A stretch of 64,000 bases of DNA from Kitasatospora purpeofusca (GCF_000718025.1 NZ_JODS01000005.1:270880-334879); one strand, 5' to 3'; shown: positions 41,434 to 50,930, counted from the stretch's first letter. Notes: generated from the sequence alone by a model not told the origin. A program made the numbers and translations.

Positions 41434-42942
41434 ATGAGTTCCCAACCGCCTTCGTCCGGCCCGCCCCTCGGCCCGCCCTCCGGACCGCCGTCCGGCCCGC
41501 TCTCCGGCCCGCCGTCGGGCGGCCGGTCCGGTCCGCCCGGTCCCCCGTCCGGCCCGGCCTCCGGCGGGGCCGGCGGACCGGGCGGCGGCGGACCGGGCGG
41601 GTCGTCCGGTCAGGGCGGGCCGGGCGGGGGGCGTCCGACGCCGTGGTGGCGCTCCGGACGGAAGGCCGCCCTGGTCGCCGGCACCGCCGCGCTGGCCGTG
41701 GTGGCGGCGGTGCTGATCATCAACAACAACAGCGGCGGTGGCGGCGGCAACGACACCACCGTGCCGACCGCGAACGAGGTCGCGCTGCAGGGTCCGCAGG
41801 ACCCGGGCCCGGCGCCGTTCACCCCCTCGGTCCAGACGGAGGCGGTGCAGGCTCCCGCCGCCCCGGCGCCGTCCACGGCGACCGCCACCCGAACGGCCGG
41901 TGCCACGGCCACCGCGAGCACCGGGCTCCACAACGTCGAGGGGACATCGGCCGGCGTCTACGGCGGGACGATGAACAAGCCGAGCTGCGACGTGGAGCGG
42001 CTGATCTCGATCACCTCGACCGGCGACACCGGCCGGGCCTGGGCCTCGGCCCAGGGCATCGAGCAGTCCGCGATCCCCGGCTACCTGCGGTCGCTGACCT
42101 CGGCCTATCTGCGGGTGGACACCCGGGTAACCAATCACAGCTACCAGGGCGGCGCGGCCGTCGCCTACCAGTCCGTGCTCCAGGCCGGCACCGCCGTGCT
42201 GGTCGACGCGCAGGGCGTGCCGCGGGTGCGCTGCGGCTGCGGCAACCCGCTGAAGGCGCCGACGCTGGTCTCGGACGCCAAGTACGTCGGCAAGCCGTGG
42301 ACGGGCTTCCAGCCGAGCACACTGGTGATCCTGGTCGCCGCGCCCCGGCCGGTGACCGAGATCGTACTGGTGGACATCGTGACCGGCGGTTGGTTCGCGC
42401 GGGTGACGGGACAGGTCAAGGTCGTCGACAAGGAGGTCCGGGAGCCGCGCGGTCCGCTGGCACCCGGCGTCCCGCCCGCCACCTCCTGGCCGTCCGCCTC
42501 GTCGAGCCCGTCGAACTCGGGCTCCACCTCCGCCTCGACGTCTTCCTCGTCCTCGTCCTCGACCTCGGGTTCGCCGTCCGGCTCCACCGGGCCGTCCAGC
42601 AGTTCGGCGACCGCCTCGACCTCGGGCGCGACCTCCTCGGGTGCCACCTCCTCCGGGGCCACCTCCTCAGGAGCCACGTCCTCGGGCGCCACGTCGTCCG
42701 GCGCGACCTCCTCCGGCGCCACCTCCTCGTCCGCCTCGGCCGGCACCTCGACCAGCGCCTCCACCGAGTCGGCGAGCTCGAAGCCGACGGTGACCACCAC
42801 CCCGGCCGCCACCACGACCACCACAAAGACGGCCGCGTCGACCACCACGGCCCAGCAGCCGGCGACGGCCGCGGCGACCTGCGCCACCGCCGCGCCGTCC
42901 ACCCTGCCGCCCTGCCCCACCGTCACGGCGACCACCGGCTGA
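41434..42942 (+). CDS. DUF6777-type membrane-anchored protein with low-complexity arms
   Basis: A 502-residue protein: Pro/Gly/Ser-rich cytoplasmic arm (1-70), one membrane helix (KAALVAGTAALAVVAAVLI), an extracytoplasmic DUF6777 domain with GTAVLVDAQGVPRVRCGCGNPL-type core (given here across positions 42184-42249), and a long Ser/Thr/Ala tail including seven SSGAT repeats. The two-Cys CGCG motif and DVERLISITS help identify the family. Function is unknown; it may be a cell-surface sensor or wall-associated protein. Confidence 0.78.
   Translation: MSSQPPSSGPPLGPPSGPPSGPLSGPPSGGRSGPPGPPSGPASGGAGGPGGGGPGGSSGQGGPGGGRPTPWWRSGRKAALVAGTAALAVVAAVLIINNNSGGGGGNDTTVPTANEVALQGPQDPGPAPFTPSVQTEAVQAPAAPAPSTATATRTAGATATASTGLHNVEGTSAGVYGGTMNKPSCDVERLISITSTGDTGRAWASAQGIEQSAIPGYLRSLTSAYLRVDTRVTNHSYQGGAAVAYQSVLQAGTAVLVDAQGVPRVRCGCGNPLKAPTLVSDAKYVGKPWTGFQPSTLVILVAAPRPVTEIVLVDIVTGGWFARVTGQVKVVDKEVREPRGPLAPGVPPATSWPSASSSPSNSGSTSASTSSSSSSSTSGSPSGSTGPSSSSATASTSGATSSGATSSGATSSGATSSGATSSGATSSGATSSSASAGTSTSASTESASSKPTVTTTPAATTTTTKTAASTTTAQQPATAAATCATAAPSTLPPCPTVTATTG
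42625..42735 (+). repeat. 15-nt in-frame repeats encoding SSGAT
   Basis: About seven 15-nt units encode [ST]SGATS repeats in the Ser/Thr-rich tail of the DUF6777 protein; synonymous differences show they are not very recent. Confidence 0.75.
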
Positions 42943-42956
42943 GCCCGGCCGTCACC

Positions 42957-43010
42957 GGCCGTCACCGGCTGACGCGGGCCCCGGCGGCCCTGCGTCAGCC
43001 GGTGACGGCC
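42957..43010. terminator. Bidirectional terminator with a 19-bp stem
   Basis: A perfect 19-bp inverted repeat (42957-42975 and 42992-43010) with a 16-nt loop separates the DUF6777 gene from the convergent EEP gene. Its right arm overlaps the last codons of the EEP gene. Confidence 0.85.
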
Positions 43011-43984
43011 AGCTCCGCGACCACCGCGCGGTGGTCGGTGCCCCGCACCCGGTACTCCGTCACCGACACCGCGCGCAGCGCCTCCCCGTGCAGCACGTGG
43101 TCGATCTGGATCACCGGCCACAGCGCGCTGAAGTAGGTGTCCGACTCCGGCCAGGTGGGCGCGACCCCCCGGCCCAGCTCCGCGTGGGTGTCGGCGAGGC
43201 CGGTGTCGAGCAGGGCGCGCATCGGCGAGTGGTCGAGCGTCGCGTTGAAGTCCCCCAGCAGGACGGCGTTGCGGGTGGCGCCGGACACCGCCGCCCGCAG
43301 TCCGTCGAAGTCCTCCGCCCAGCGCCCGGAGTCACCCAGCGGGTAGTAGGTGTGCACGGCCGTCAGCCGGACGGTGCGGCCGCCGACCGTCACCTCGGCC
43401 GCGATCTGCTCCCGGGCCGCCTCCGAGGCCGAGCCGTCGAGCGGCGTCAGCGGGAGCCGCGAGTAGATCGCGGTGTCCCGACCGGGCCGCAGCTCCCGGT
43501 GCGGCAGCACCTCGGCGATGCCCGCCCGGTCCAGCCCGGCGACCGCGCCCGGCCCCAGCTCCTCCATCGCGAGCACGTCGACGCGCTGCTCGCGCACCAG
43601 CCGGACGATCTCCGCGGCATCGGCCTGCCCCACCCAGGCGTTGCTGGTGGCGACCCGCAGCCGGGGCGCGTCGGCCGCCGGAGCGGCACCGCCGTCCGGC
43701 ACCAGCCTCGGGACCAGCCAGAAGGCCTGCACCGCCACCAGGACACCGGCGACCGCCGCCGCCCACCACGAGCGGAGCGCCAGCAGCACCCCGAGCGCGA
43801 GCACGCCGCCCAGCGCCGCGTACGGCAGCAGCACCACGGCGAGCGCGAGCGGCGTCCCGTCGTCCCACCCGCCGAGGCGGACCGCCACCAGCGCGGCCGA
43901 CAGCGCCGACACCGCCCAGCCGGACCACTCCAGCACCCGCCGCACCCACACCCACCAGCGTGCCCGCTCCACCGGCTTCCCCAC
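42995..43984 (-). CDS. Membrane-anchored endonuclease/exonuclease/phosphatase-family hydrolase
   Basis: A 329-residue protein with three N-terminal helices and an EEP domain: TSNAWVG, MEELG (metal Glu), GDFNATLDHSP, IDHVL and TDHRAVVAEL. The domain should face outside the cell. Related streptomycete proteins hydrolyse phosphodiesters or sphingomyelin-like lipids; the substrate here is not predictable. Confidence 0.85.
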   Translation of the reverse strand: MGKPVERARWWVWVRRVLEWSGWAVSALSAALVAVRLGGWDDGTPLALAVVLLPYAALGGVLALGVLLALRSWWAAAVAGVLVAVQAFWLVPRLVPDGGAAPAADAPRLRVATSNAWVGQADAAEIVRLVREQRVDVLAMEELGPGAVAGLDRAGIAEVLPHRELRPGRDTAIYSRLPLTPLDGSASEAAREQIAAEVTVGGRTVRLTAVHTYYPLGDSGRWAEDFDGLRAAVSGATRNAVLLGDFNATLDHSPMRALLDTGLADTHAELGRGVAPTWPESDTYFSALWPVIQIDHVLHGEALRAVSVTEYRVRGTDHRAVVAELAVTG

Positions 43985-44213
43985 CCCTCGCTCCAGCCCC
44001 GCGCCTCTGGCTCAGGACGCCCCGGTCGGCGGCGCGGTTCCGTACCGCTCCGCACACCGGCCTCCGGCGGGGAACCACCGCGCCTTCTCCCGGGGCCCCG
44101 CGTCACTGAGCTATTGAGGTGATCGTTTCTGCGTGTCCGGACAGAACGGTCCCGAGCCCGGGCGAGGGTGGGACGGACCCGCCCCGATCCGACCGCCCGT
44201 TGTGAGGCCACCC
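43985..44213. promoter_or_regulatory. Divergent intergenic region
   Basis: This gap of 229 nt separates the EEP gene from the surface-protein gene and should hold both promoters. I see no strong dyad. A GTG at 44133 could extend the surface protein but lacks the signal-peptide context. Confidence 0.35.
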
Positions 44214-46559
44214 GTGGTTCATCGCCCCTCCCCGCACCGCAAACGCCTGTCCGCCCTGTGCCTGGCGGTCCCGCTGGCCGCCGGGCTGGCGGCGCCCTTC
44301 GCCCTGGACCGGGCCTTCGCGGCGCCGGACCTGCCGCAGCGCCAGGCGGCGGTCCGCGGGGCCGGTACCCAGCGGCCGATCGGCCCCGACCCGGTGGTCG
44401 ACCTGCTGACCCACGGCAACCTGACGATGGCCTCGAACTCGGTCCTGACCTGTGACGACAGCGACGGATCGGTCTGCAACGACACCGAGGGCACCAACAA
44501 CGGCCGCACCAAGTACATCAAGACCGACCCGAACGCGCCCGGGAACAACGCCTCCTCGGCCCAGCTGCAGATCCCGGCCGGGGCCGAGGTACTCACCGCC
44601 CGGCTGTACTGGCAGTTCAACCCGACCAACACCAGCAACGCCGGCGGCACCTCCGGGGACATCAACAAGGGCAACACGGTGTCCTGGAAGGTCCCGGGGG
44701 GCGCCTCCTACGAGCAGGTCACCGCCGACACCTACGACTGGTTCGACCAGCAGGTCGGCGGCACCCCGCCCGAGCCTCTGCTGGCCGGGGCCGGCGTGAA
44801 GGACGTCACCGCCCAGGTGAAGGCCGCGGGCGCGGGCAGCTACACCGTCGCGGACATCCAGGCCTGCGCCGGCCGCTCCTCCGCGCAGAACTCCGGCGGC
44901 AACAACGTGGGCTGCTGGGGCGGCTGGTCGCTCGTGGTGGCCTACCAGGACCAGGCCGACCCGCTGCGCTACCTCCAGGTCTGGGACGGCTTCCAGCTGC
45001 TGCGCTCCCCCGACAACCTGGCGACGCTCACCCTCGCCGGCATCCGCACCCCCGCCACCACCCCGCCGGCCACCATGGGCGTCACCGTCGGCGACGGCGA
45101 CGTGCCGATCGCGGGCGACCAGCTGCTGGTCGGCTCCGCGACCGACAACCTGACCCTGCTGCCGATGCCCGGCCCCACCGGTGTCGTCACCGACAACGCC
45201 TTCACCAGCCGGATCGACCGGGTCGCCACCGACGGCACCGGCAGCAACATCACGACCCGCGACCCCGCGCCGGTCAACAACTACGGCTACGACGCCCGCA
45301 TGATCGACGTCACCGGCAAGATCCCCGCCGACGCCACCCAGGCCGTGCTCCGGATCAACGGCGCCGGCGACGCGCTGCACCCGCAGGCCGTCTGGCTCGC
45401 CGTCGACGCCCTCGAACCGGACCTGCAGATCACCAAGGCCAACACCCCGGCGGGCACCACCGACAACAACCCGCCCGGCAACGTCGGCCCCGGCGACAGC
45501 ATCACCTACACCTTCACCGTCGCCAACCGGCACGCCGACGGCGGCACCGGCGACCTCGACACCGCCACCGGCATCACCGTCACCGACCATCTGCCGGCCG
45601 GCACCACCTTCGTCGCGGGCTCCAACCCCTCCTGCACCGCCACCGGGCAGACCGTCACCTGCCAGGTCGCCGACCTCGCCCCGGGCGCGAGCACCACCGT
45701 CGCCTTCCGGGCCACCGTCGACCAGGCCGCCACCGCCGGCACCGTCCTGGACGACAGCGCGACCCTCGCCTTCCAGGGCAAGCAGACGCAGCGCGAGCAG
45801 ACCCGCACCAGCAACACCGTGCGCAACACCGTGGTCGACACCCCGGTCTACTCGATCGAGAAGACCGCCACCCCCACCTCCACCACCCCCGGCAAGACCG
45901 TCGGCTACCGGATCAAGGTCACCAACACCGGCCGCGTCGCCGCACCCGGGGTCACCCTCGACGACAACCTCGCCGACGTGCTCTCCCGGGCCGACTACAA
46001 CGGTGACGCCGCCACCGACCTGGGCAACGTCACCGTCACCGGCAACACCCTGCACTGGAGCGGGGACCTGCCGGTCGGCGGGAGCGCCACCATCACCTAC
46101 TCGGTGACCGTGCACAGCACGCTGACCACCGACACGGCGCTCGCCAACACCGTCACCTCCAGCACCTACCGCAACAACTGCCCGCCCGGCGAGGGCGACG
46201 CCCGCTGCCACGCCGACGTGACGGTGGCCGTCCCCACGCCGTCGCCGTCCCCGACCGCCTCGCCCTCACCGACGGCGTCCCCTTCCCCGACCGCTTCCCC
46301 GACCGCCTCGCCCTCACCGACGGCGTCCCCTTCCCCGACCGCTTCCCCGACCGCGTCGCCCAGCCCCACCGCCTCCCCCTCCCCCACGGCGACGCACGGC
46401 CACAGCCACAAGCCCACCGGCAGGCCGACGCACTCCCCCGGGCCTGACGGGGAGCTGCCCGACACCGGCTCCGGCGCGCTCCCGGTCCTCGCCCTCGGCG
46501 CGCTCGGCTGCCTGACGATCGGCCTGCTCGTCCTGCGCACCCGGGGCCGCCGACACTAG
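44214..46559 (+). CDS. LPXTG surface protein with DUF11 repeats
   Basis: A 781-residue secreted, sortase-anchored protein. From the GTG at 44214 (GAGG six nt upstream) the signal peptide follows at once: RKRLSALCLAVPLAAGLAAP. The body has a large beta-rich region and at least two DUF11 (Ig-like) domains with GDSITYTFTVAN and GKTVGYRIKVTNTG. A [PSPTAS]n stalk, LPDTG, a membrane helix and RTRGRRH end the protein. It would be covalently attached to peptidoglycan as an adhesion or structural component. A longer start at 44133 is in frame. Confidence 0.88.
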   Translation: MVHRPSPHRKRLSALCLAVPLAAGLAAPFALDRAFAAPDLPQRQAAVRGAGTQRPIGPDPVVDLLTHGNLTMASNSVLTCDDSDGSVCNDTEGTNNGRTKYIKTDPNAPGNNASSAQLQIPAGAEVLTARLYWQFNPTNTSNAGGTSGDINKGNTVSWKVPGGASYEQVTADTYDWFDQQVGGTPPEPLLAGAGVKDVTAQVKAAGAGSYTVADIQACAGRSSAQNSGGNNVGCWGGWSLVVAYQDQADPLRYLQVWDGFQLLRSPDNLATLTLAGIRTPATTPPATMGVTVGDGDVPIAGDQLLVGSATDNLTLLPMPGPTGVVTDNAFTSRIDRVATDGTGSNITTRDPAPVNNYGYDARMIDVTGKIPADATQAVLRINGAGDALHPQAVWLAVDALEPDLQITKANTPAGTTDNNPPGNVGPGDSITYTFTVANRHADGGTGDLDTATGITVTDHLPAGTTFVAGSNPSCTATGQTVTCQVADLAPGASTTVAFRATVDQAATAGTVLDDSATLAFQGKQTQREQTRTSNTVRNTVVDTPVYSIEKTATPTSTTPGKTVGYRIKVTNTGRVAAPGVTLDDNLADVLSRADYNGDAATDLGNVTVTGNTLHWSGDLPVGGSATITYSVTVHSTLTTDTALANTVTSSTYRNNCPPGEGDARCHADVTVAVPTPSPSPTASPSPTASPSPTASPTASPSPTASPSPTASPTASPSPTASPSPTATHGHSHKPTGRPTHSPGPDGELPDTGSGALPVLALGALGCLTIGLLVLRTRGRRH

Positions 46560-46587
46560 TCCCCCGCCTCGTCCTCGGACACAGACC

Positions 46588-46635
46588 GACAGCGAGCCCG
46601 TGCCGGGCGGAAGGGCCCGGCACGGGCTCGCTGTC
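46588..46635. terminator. Bidirectional terminator with a 21-bp stem
   Basis: A perfect 21-bp inverted repeat with a 6-nt loop (46588-46608, 46615-46635) sits between the convergent surface-protein and LCP genes. Confidence 0.92.
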
Positions 46636-46654
46636 ATGAGACGGCGCCCGGAGT

Positions 46655-47998
46655 TCAGTCCACGCAGGGGATGCCACCGGCCTTCACCGCGGGACCCTGC
46701 ATGGGGAGGTCCGGCGTCGGCTCGGCGGTGGGCCCGGTCGACGGGGCCTCCGGCGAGGTGGACGGGCTCGCGGTGCGGGGGGAGTGCGTGGAACGGGGTG
46801 CGGCCGGGGTCGTCGTCCGGGTGGCGACGGGCGCCGCGAACGCGGCCGGTACGACGGGCGCGACCTGCTCTCCGGAGGCGGAGGGCGCGGCCTCCGGTGG
46901 GACCTCGTGGCCGAACAGCTGCTTGACGATCCGCTTGATCTGGCCCGGGTCGACGGTGTTGACCTCCTGGCCGCCGATGTTCTTGAACCCGGTGATCGGC
47001 AGCGTGTTGAACTCCACATTGCCGCCGGTCAGGTTCGGCGCCTGCTGGGCGAAGTCCAGGACGTTCCAACGGTCGTCGATGACCACGTCCTTCTTCACCG
47101 CGTCGAACAGCCGCTGGAGCCGGCCGAGGTCGCCGACCACGCCGTCCTGCTTCAACTTGTAGACGACGGAGGAGATGAAGGCCTGCTGCCGGTGGGTCCG
47201 GTCCAGGTCGCCGTTCTTCAGGTGGTGGCGCTGGCGGACGAACGACAGCGCCTGCCGGGCGTCGAGCGAGCTGACGCCGGCCGGGAGCCGCAGCCCCGTC
47301 CCGCCGCCCTCGTGGGTCGCCGTCCGGGCGACGATCGGGTCGTCCACCGGGTTGTTGAGGCAGACCTGGATCGGCTCGACGGCCTTGGCGATGTCGTAGA
47401 AGCCGATCAGGTTCACCTCCGCGAAGTGGTCGATCGGGATGTCCAGGAAGGACTGGACGGTCTGGAGGGTGGCGGCCCGCCCGGCCTCCCGGCTCTGCCG
47501 CTCCAGCTCCGGTTTGGACAGGCCCTTACCGCTCAGCTTCTGCTCGGCGGCCTCCTTGGCGATGCCGTACGCCTCCTTGATCTTGTGCATCTTCCCGTCC
47601 GCGCCGACGGTCTGCACATAGTCGTCGCGCGGGACGGACAGGGCCGTCACCTTGCCCCCGTTGGCCGGTATGTGCAGGACGATCAGCGCGTTGGTGTTGT
47701 ACCCGCCGATCTCGCTGGAGCCGGCGTGCAGTTCCTCCTCGACGAACTCCTTGGGCAGGTCGTTGCCGTCCATGTCCTTGCGGCTGTCGAGGCCGATGAG
47801 CAGCAGGTTGACGGACTGGTCGAGGTGCGGGGGCGCGTTCTTCCGGGCCTCGGCGAGCGCGCCCGACTTGACCATGCCGCTGTCGAGTTGCCGGTACTCG
47901 TACCAGACCAGGCCGCTCGCGCCGAGGACGGCCACCGAGAGGGTGCCGGCGAGCACGCGTCCGGCGACGGTCAGCGGTCCGGTGCGGGGTTCAGCCAT
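46655..47998 (-). CDS. LytR-CpsA-Psr (LCP) family phosphotransferase
   Basis: A 447-residue LCP enzyme that attaches wall glycopolymers to peptidoglycan. One N-terminal membrane helix is followed by the LCP domain with LLLIGLDSRKD, LSVPRDDYVQ, NLIGFYDIAKAV, and RQRHHLKNGDLDRTHRQQ, which contain the pyrophosphate-binding Arg residues and acidic residues. The C-terminus is a Pro/Ala/Thr tail with one Cys near the end (GGIPCVD). The gene overlaps the small membrane-protein gene upstream by 8 nt. Confidence 0.92.
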   Translation of the reverse strand: MAEPRTGPLTVAGRVLAGTLSVAVLGASGLVWYEYRQLDSGMVKSGALAEARKNAPPHLDQSVNLLLIGLDSRKDMDGNDLPKEFVEEELHAGSSEIGGYNTNALIVLHIPANGGKVTALSVPRDDYVQTVGADGKMHKIKEAYGIAKEAAEQKLSGKGLSKPELERQSREAGRAATLQTVQSFLDIPIDHFAEVNLIGFYDIAKAVEPIQVCLNNPVDDPIVARTATHEGGGTGLRLPAGVSSLDARQALSFVRQRHHLKNGDLDRTHRQQAFISSVVYKLKQDGVVGDLGRLQRLFDAVKKDVVIDDRWNVLDFAQQAPNLTGGNVEFNTLPITGFKNIGGQEVNTVDPGQIKRIVKQLFGHEVPPEAAPSASGEQVAPVVPAAFAAPVATRTTTPAAPRSTHSPRTASPSTSPEAPSTGPTAEPTPDLPMQGPAVKAGGIPCVD

Positions 47999-48554
47999 GA
48001 CGGCGCCTCCGGTCGGTGGTCGGGCCGGCGTTGACGGCGGCCGGGGCGGGGGGCCGGTCGGAGCCCGGGTCCGCGGTCCGGCGCGGATTCGGGATGCGGC
48101 TCGGCTTCGCGATCGGGTTCGCGGTCGGGTCGGTGCGGGCCGACCGGGCCGCGAGGGCCGCTCGTCCGGCCACCACCGACAGCGCCACGATCACGGCCAC
48201 CGCCATCACCGGGAAGGCGTCGACCACCCAGCGCACGGCCGAGGAGGCGAGCGCCTTGCCCTGGGCGGCGTCGGCACCGGCGGCCCAGGCGGTGCCGGCC
48301 CTGGCGGCCAGGACCACCGGCGGCGCGGCGATGACGACCCACCAGCGCCCGGGGCGGGTGCAGCGGGCCGCCGCGACGCCGGTGCCGAGGACGGCGCCGA
48401 GGGCGAACAGCGGACCGCCGCCGTTCCCGGTCAGCTCCCCGGCGACCGCGCCGGCCAGCGGCAGCCCGGTCGCGGCCAGCAGCACCACCGCCGTCCCACC
48501 GGGGCGGGGCGGCGGGGCCGCTCCGCCCGCGCCTCTCGCGTGTTGCCCGACCAT
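47991..48554 (-). CDS. Small integral membrane protein upstream of the LCP gene
   Basis: A 187-residue protein with about four helices and a basic Pro/Ala tail; it resembles DUF6542-type actinobacterial proteins, but I cannot be sure. The ATG at 48554 has GGAAGGG nine nt upstream, better than the GTG at 48563. It overlaps and is probably co-translated with the LCP gene, which suggests a role at the cell envelope. Confidence 0.65.
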   Translation of the reverse strand: MVGQHARGAGGAAPPPRPGGTAVVLLAATGLPLAGAVAGELTGNGGGPLFALGAVLGTGVAAARCTRPGRWWVVIAAPPVVLAARAGTAWAAGADAAQGKALASSAVRWVVDAFPVMAVAVIVALSVVAGRAALAARSARTDPTANPIAKPSRIPNPRRTADPGSDRPPAPAAVNAGPTTDRRRRHG

Positions 48555-48590
48555 GCCCCACACCCCTTCCGCCGTGCCTTCCGGTGAACT

Positions 48591-48606
48591 TCTACAATGC
48601 TGTAGA
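48591..48606. promoter_or_regulatory. Inverted repeat TCTACA-ATGC-TGTAGA
   Basis: Six-bp perfect arms around ATGC lie 36 nt upstream of the small membrane-protein gene, in a locally AT-richer stretch. The ACA-N4-TGT spacing resembles winged-helix operators (BlaI or GntR types). The element is probably an operator for the LCP operon. Confidence 0.45.
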
Positions 48607-48755
48607 GCAAAAGTGGAGCATACAAACCCGTCCCCGCGAAATCACCCCGGCCACACCCGCCACCTGCCCACCACGGGGCCTCCCGACCGGGAAAGCAGCA
48701 GGTCAGCGGCGGCTAGGATGAACACGAACCGGGCGGAACGAACAGAAGGACCATC

Positions 48756-48950
48756 ATGTTCGAGCACCTCAAGAACCTCGCCGACAAGGCCACCGGCCTC
48801 GCCCGCGAGCACAGCGGCGCCGTCACCCAGGGCCTGGACAAGGTCGCCGGGATCGTCGACGACAAGACGGACGGCAAGTACAGCGGGCACATCGACACGG
48901 CCACGGGCAAGGCCAAGGACTTCGTCAACGGCCTGGACGAGTCCAAGTAA
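48756..48950 (+). CDS. Rv0909-like antitoxin (MT0933 family), orphan
   Basis: A 64-residue acidic protein with KNLADKATGLAREHSGAV and GKYSGHIDTATGKAKDFV, characteristic of MT0933-type antitoxins. AAGGA precedes the ATG. No toxin gene flanks it; in streptomycetes such genes are often solitary, so its function as an antitoxin is uncertain. Confidence 0.78.
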   Translation: MFEHLKNLADKATGLAREHSGAVTQGLDKVAGIVDDKTDGKYSGHIDTATGKAKDFVNGLDESK

Positions 48951-48963
48951 CGCGGACGCGGAG

Positions 48964-49008
48964 GCGGACCCACCCCGAACCGGCCGGGCCGGTTCGGGGT
49001 GGGTCCGC
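48964..49008. terminator. Bidirectional terminator with a stem of about 20 bp
   Basis: A perfect dyad centred on 48986 pairs 48964-48983 with 48989-49008, between the convergent antitoxin and galE genes. Confidence 0.9.
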
Positions 49009-49021
49009 ACGCGGTCGACCG

Positions 49022-50050
49022 TCAGACGGTGGCGGCCAGGCGCTCGATCCAGCGGGCGCGCCACGCGAGCGCGTCCCGGACCCCCTCCGCGATGCTCCGG
49101 CGCGGCTCCCAGCCGAGCAGTTCGCGCGCCGCCGTCACATCGCTGTAGCAGCCGAGCACATCGCCGGGGCGCGGCTCCGCCTCCCGGACGTCCAGCTTCT
49201 CGCCGATCGCCTGCTCGAAGGCCTCGACCAGCTCGCGGACCGTGGTGCCGTCACCGGTACCGATGTTGACGACCCGGTAGCGCTCCCCGGCTCCGGGCCG
49301 GACCACCTCGTCGAACCGGACCAGCGCGGCGACATGGGCGTCGGCGACGTCCTGGACGTGGATGTAGTCCCGGATGCCCGAGCCGTCCCGGGTGTCCCAG
49401 TCGACACCGGTGATGGTGAACGGCGTGCCGTTGACGTGCGCCTCGATCAGCTTGCCGAGCGCGTGGCTCGGCGCGAGGTCCTGGAGGCCGGTCCGCAGCT
49501 GCGGGTCCGCGCCGATCGGGTTGAAGTAGCGCAGCGCGACGACCCGCGTCCCGTCGGCGTCGGCGCCCCGGGTCCAGTCCTGGAGCACCTGCTCCATCAT
49601 CTGCTTGGTGCGCGCGTACGGGCTGCTGCCGTCGACCGGGCAGCTCTCGTCGACCCGGCCGGTCGGGGTGGGCCGGTAGATGGAGGCGGAACTGCTGAAG
49701 ACCACCCGGGTGCAGCCGTTGCGCTGGAGCGACTCCAGCAGTTCGACGGTCTTGCCGACGTTCTCACGGTAGTAGAACAGCGGCCGCGCGACCGACTCGG
49801 GGACGACGATCCGGGCCGCGCAGTGCAGCGTCGCGTCGATGTCGGGGTGCTCCGCGAAGATCCGATCGACCAGCGCCGCGTCCGCGATGTCCCCCTGGTA
49901 GAACTCCCGGCCCTCGACGAACTCGGCCCGGCCCTTGGAGAGATCGTCGAGGACGACCGGGGTGATGCCCGCGTCCAGCAGCGCGGACGCCACGGTGCTT
50001 CCGATGAAGCCTGCCCCGCCGGTGATCAGTACCTTCCGCACGATCCGCAT
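49022..50050 (-). CDS. galE: UDP-glucose 4-epimerase
   Basis: A 342-residue extended SDR with TGGAGFIGST, FSSSASIY and the catalytic pair in YARTK, LRYFNPIGA and GTRDGSGIRDYIHVQD, all typical of GalE. It interconverts UDP-Glc and UDP-Gal (or the N-acetyl forms) for envelope glycans. The substitution of YxxxK by Y-A-R-T-K is normal. It is not in the biosynthetic cluster. Confidence 0.9.
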   Translation of the reverse strand: MRIVRKVLITGGAGFIGSTVASALLDAGITPVVLDDLSKGRAEFVEGREFYQGDIADAALVDRIFAEHPDIDATLHCAARIVVPESVARPLFYYRENVGKTVELLESLQRNGCTRVVFSSSASIYRPTPTGRVDESCPVDGSSPYARTKQMMEQVLQDWTRGADADGTRVVALRYFNPIGADPQLRTGLQDLAPSHALGKLIEAHVNGTPFTITGVDWDTRDGSGIRDYIHVQDVADAHVAALVRFDEVVRPGAGERYRVVNIGTGDGTTVRELVEAFEQAIGEKLDVREAEPRPGDVLGCYSDVTAARELLGWEPRRSIAEGVRDALAWRARWIERLAATV

Positions 50051-50180
50051 GCTCCCTTGCCTCGGTACGGACGCCCCGTGACGTCCGTTGCGGGGGAGGA
50101 CGACTGGTTCGCACCCGGCGGTTCCCGGCGGGGCGCCCCGGGGCGGAGCGGGCTCGGGACCGGCGGGTCAGGGAGGGCCG

Positions 50181-50250
50181 TTCAGGGACGGCGGGTCGGG
50201 GACGGCGGTTCAGGGACGGCGGGTCGGGGACGGCGGTTCAGGGACGGCGG
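50181..50250. repeat. 28-nt tandem repeat, 2.5 copies
   Basis: A 28-nt GC-rich unit beginning TTCAGGGACGGCGGGTCGGG is repeated 2.5 times and overlaps the stop codon of the next gene. It fills most of the gap downstream of that gene and may affect 3' end formation. Confidence 0.75.
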
Positions 50251-50930
50251 CTGCGGCGGCGCAGGACGAGGCCGGCGGCGACCAGGGCGACGGCGACGAC
50301 GGCGGTGCCCACCGCGGCCCGGGCGGCGAGGCCGGAGCCGTCGGGGTCCGCGGCTTCGGTGGCGGCCCCGGCGGTGGCCGGGGCGGAGGTGGCGGGAGGG
50401 GTGCCCGGAGCCGTGGGCCGGACGGTGGCACCGGTCGTGCCCGGCCCGGTCGTACTCGGACCCGCGGTGCCCGTCCCTGCTGTGCCCGTCCCTGCTGCAC
50501 CGGTTCCTGCTGTGCCCGGCCCGGTGGGCGTCGGGAGTGTCGGGTCGGAGATCACCGCGGCCTCGACGTCGAGTTCGCGCTCACCGTGCCCGAGCGAGGG
50601 GAACGCGCAGTCCACCGCGATCCGCCAGTGCCCGGCCGGCAGGAACTCCCGCGTGGTGTAGGTGCCCGGCCGCCCCGGCACGGCGACCAGCCGCCACGGT
50701 CCGGCCGCCCGGCCGTCGGCCGAGGTGGCGGAGAGCGTCCCGGCGAACTGCTCGGTGACCGGGTCGCGGTCGTTCTCCCAGGTGGCGACGGTGGTGACGC
50801 GCCCGCCGTCCTGTCCGGACACCTCCAGGTGGACGGTGTCGCCGTGCGCGGCGGCGGGAACTGCGGCGGGAGCGAGCACGACCGCCCCGGCGAGGGCCAG
50901 GGCGGCGAGGGACTGACGGGTGCGGGGCAT
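50238..50930 (-). CDS. Secreted membrane-anchored protein of unknown function
   Basis: A 230-residue protein with a signal peptide (ALALAGAVVLAPAAVPAAAHG), a beta-rich domain of about 120 residues (VEAAVISDPTLP end), a Gly/Thr/Pro stalk with AGTGTAGTG-type repeats and a C-terminal helix (VGTAVVAVALVAAGLVL) followed by RRRSRR. No sortase motif is seen, so it is likely held by its C-terminal helix. The start at 50930 has GAGGAA upstream. The domain resembles none I can name. Confidence 0.7.
   Translation of the reverse strand: MPRTRQSLAALALAGAVVLAPAAVPAAAHGDTVHLEVSGQDGGRVTTVATWENDRDPVTEQFAGTLSATSADGRAAGPWRLVAVPGRPGTYTTREFLPAGHWRIAVDCAFPSLGHGERELDVEAAVISDPTLPTPTGPGTAGTGAAGTGTAGTGTAGPSTTGPGTTGATVRPTAPGTPPATSAPATAGAATEAADPDGSGLAARAAVGTAVVAVALVAAGLVLRRRSRRP

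Noticed and set aside
39754..42138. A 794-residue minus-strand frame
   Set aside because: Its Arg/Pro/Gly composition is that of a shadow of the streptophobe and DUF6777 genes; no domain is recognisable.
46240..46390. Tandem repeats near the end of the surface-protein gene as a possible array
   Set aside because: They encode the PSPTAS stalk common in wall-anchored proteins and have no unusual feature.
48756..48950. A complete toxin-antitoxin module
   Set aside because: Only the antitoxin-like gene is present; the neighbours are separated by a terminator and encode envelope proteins.
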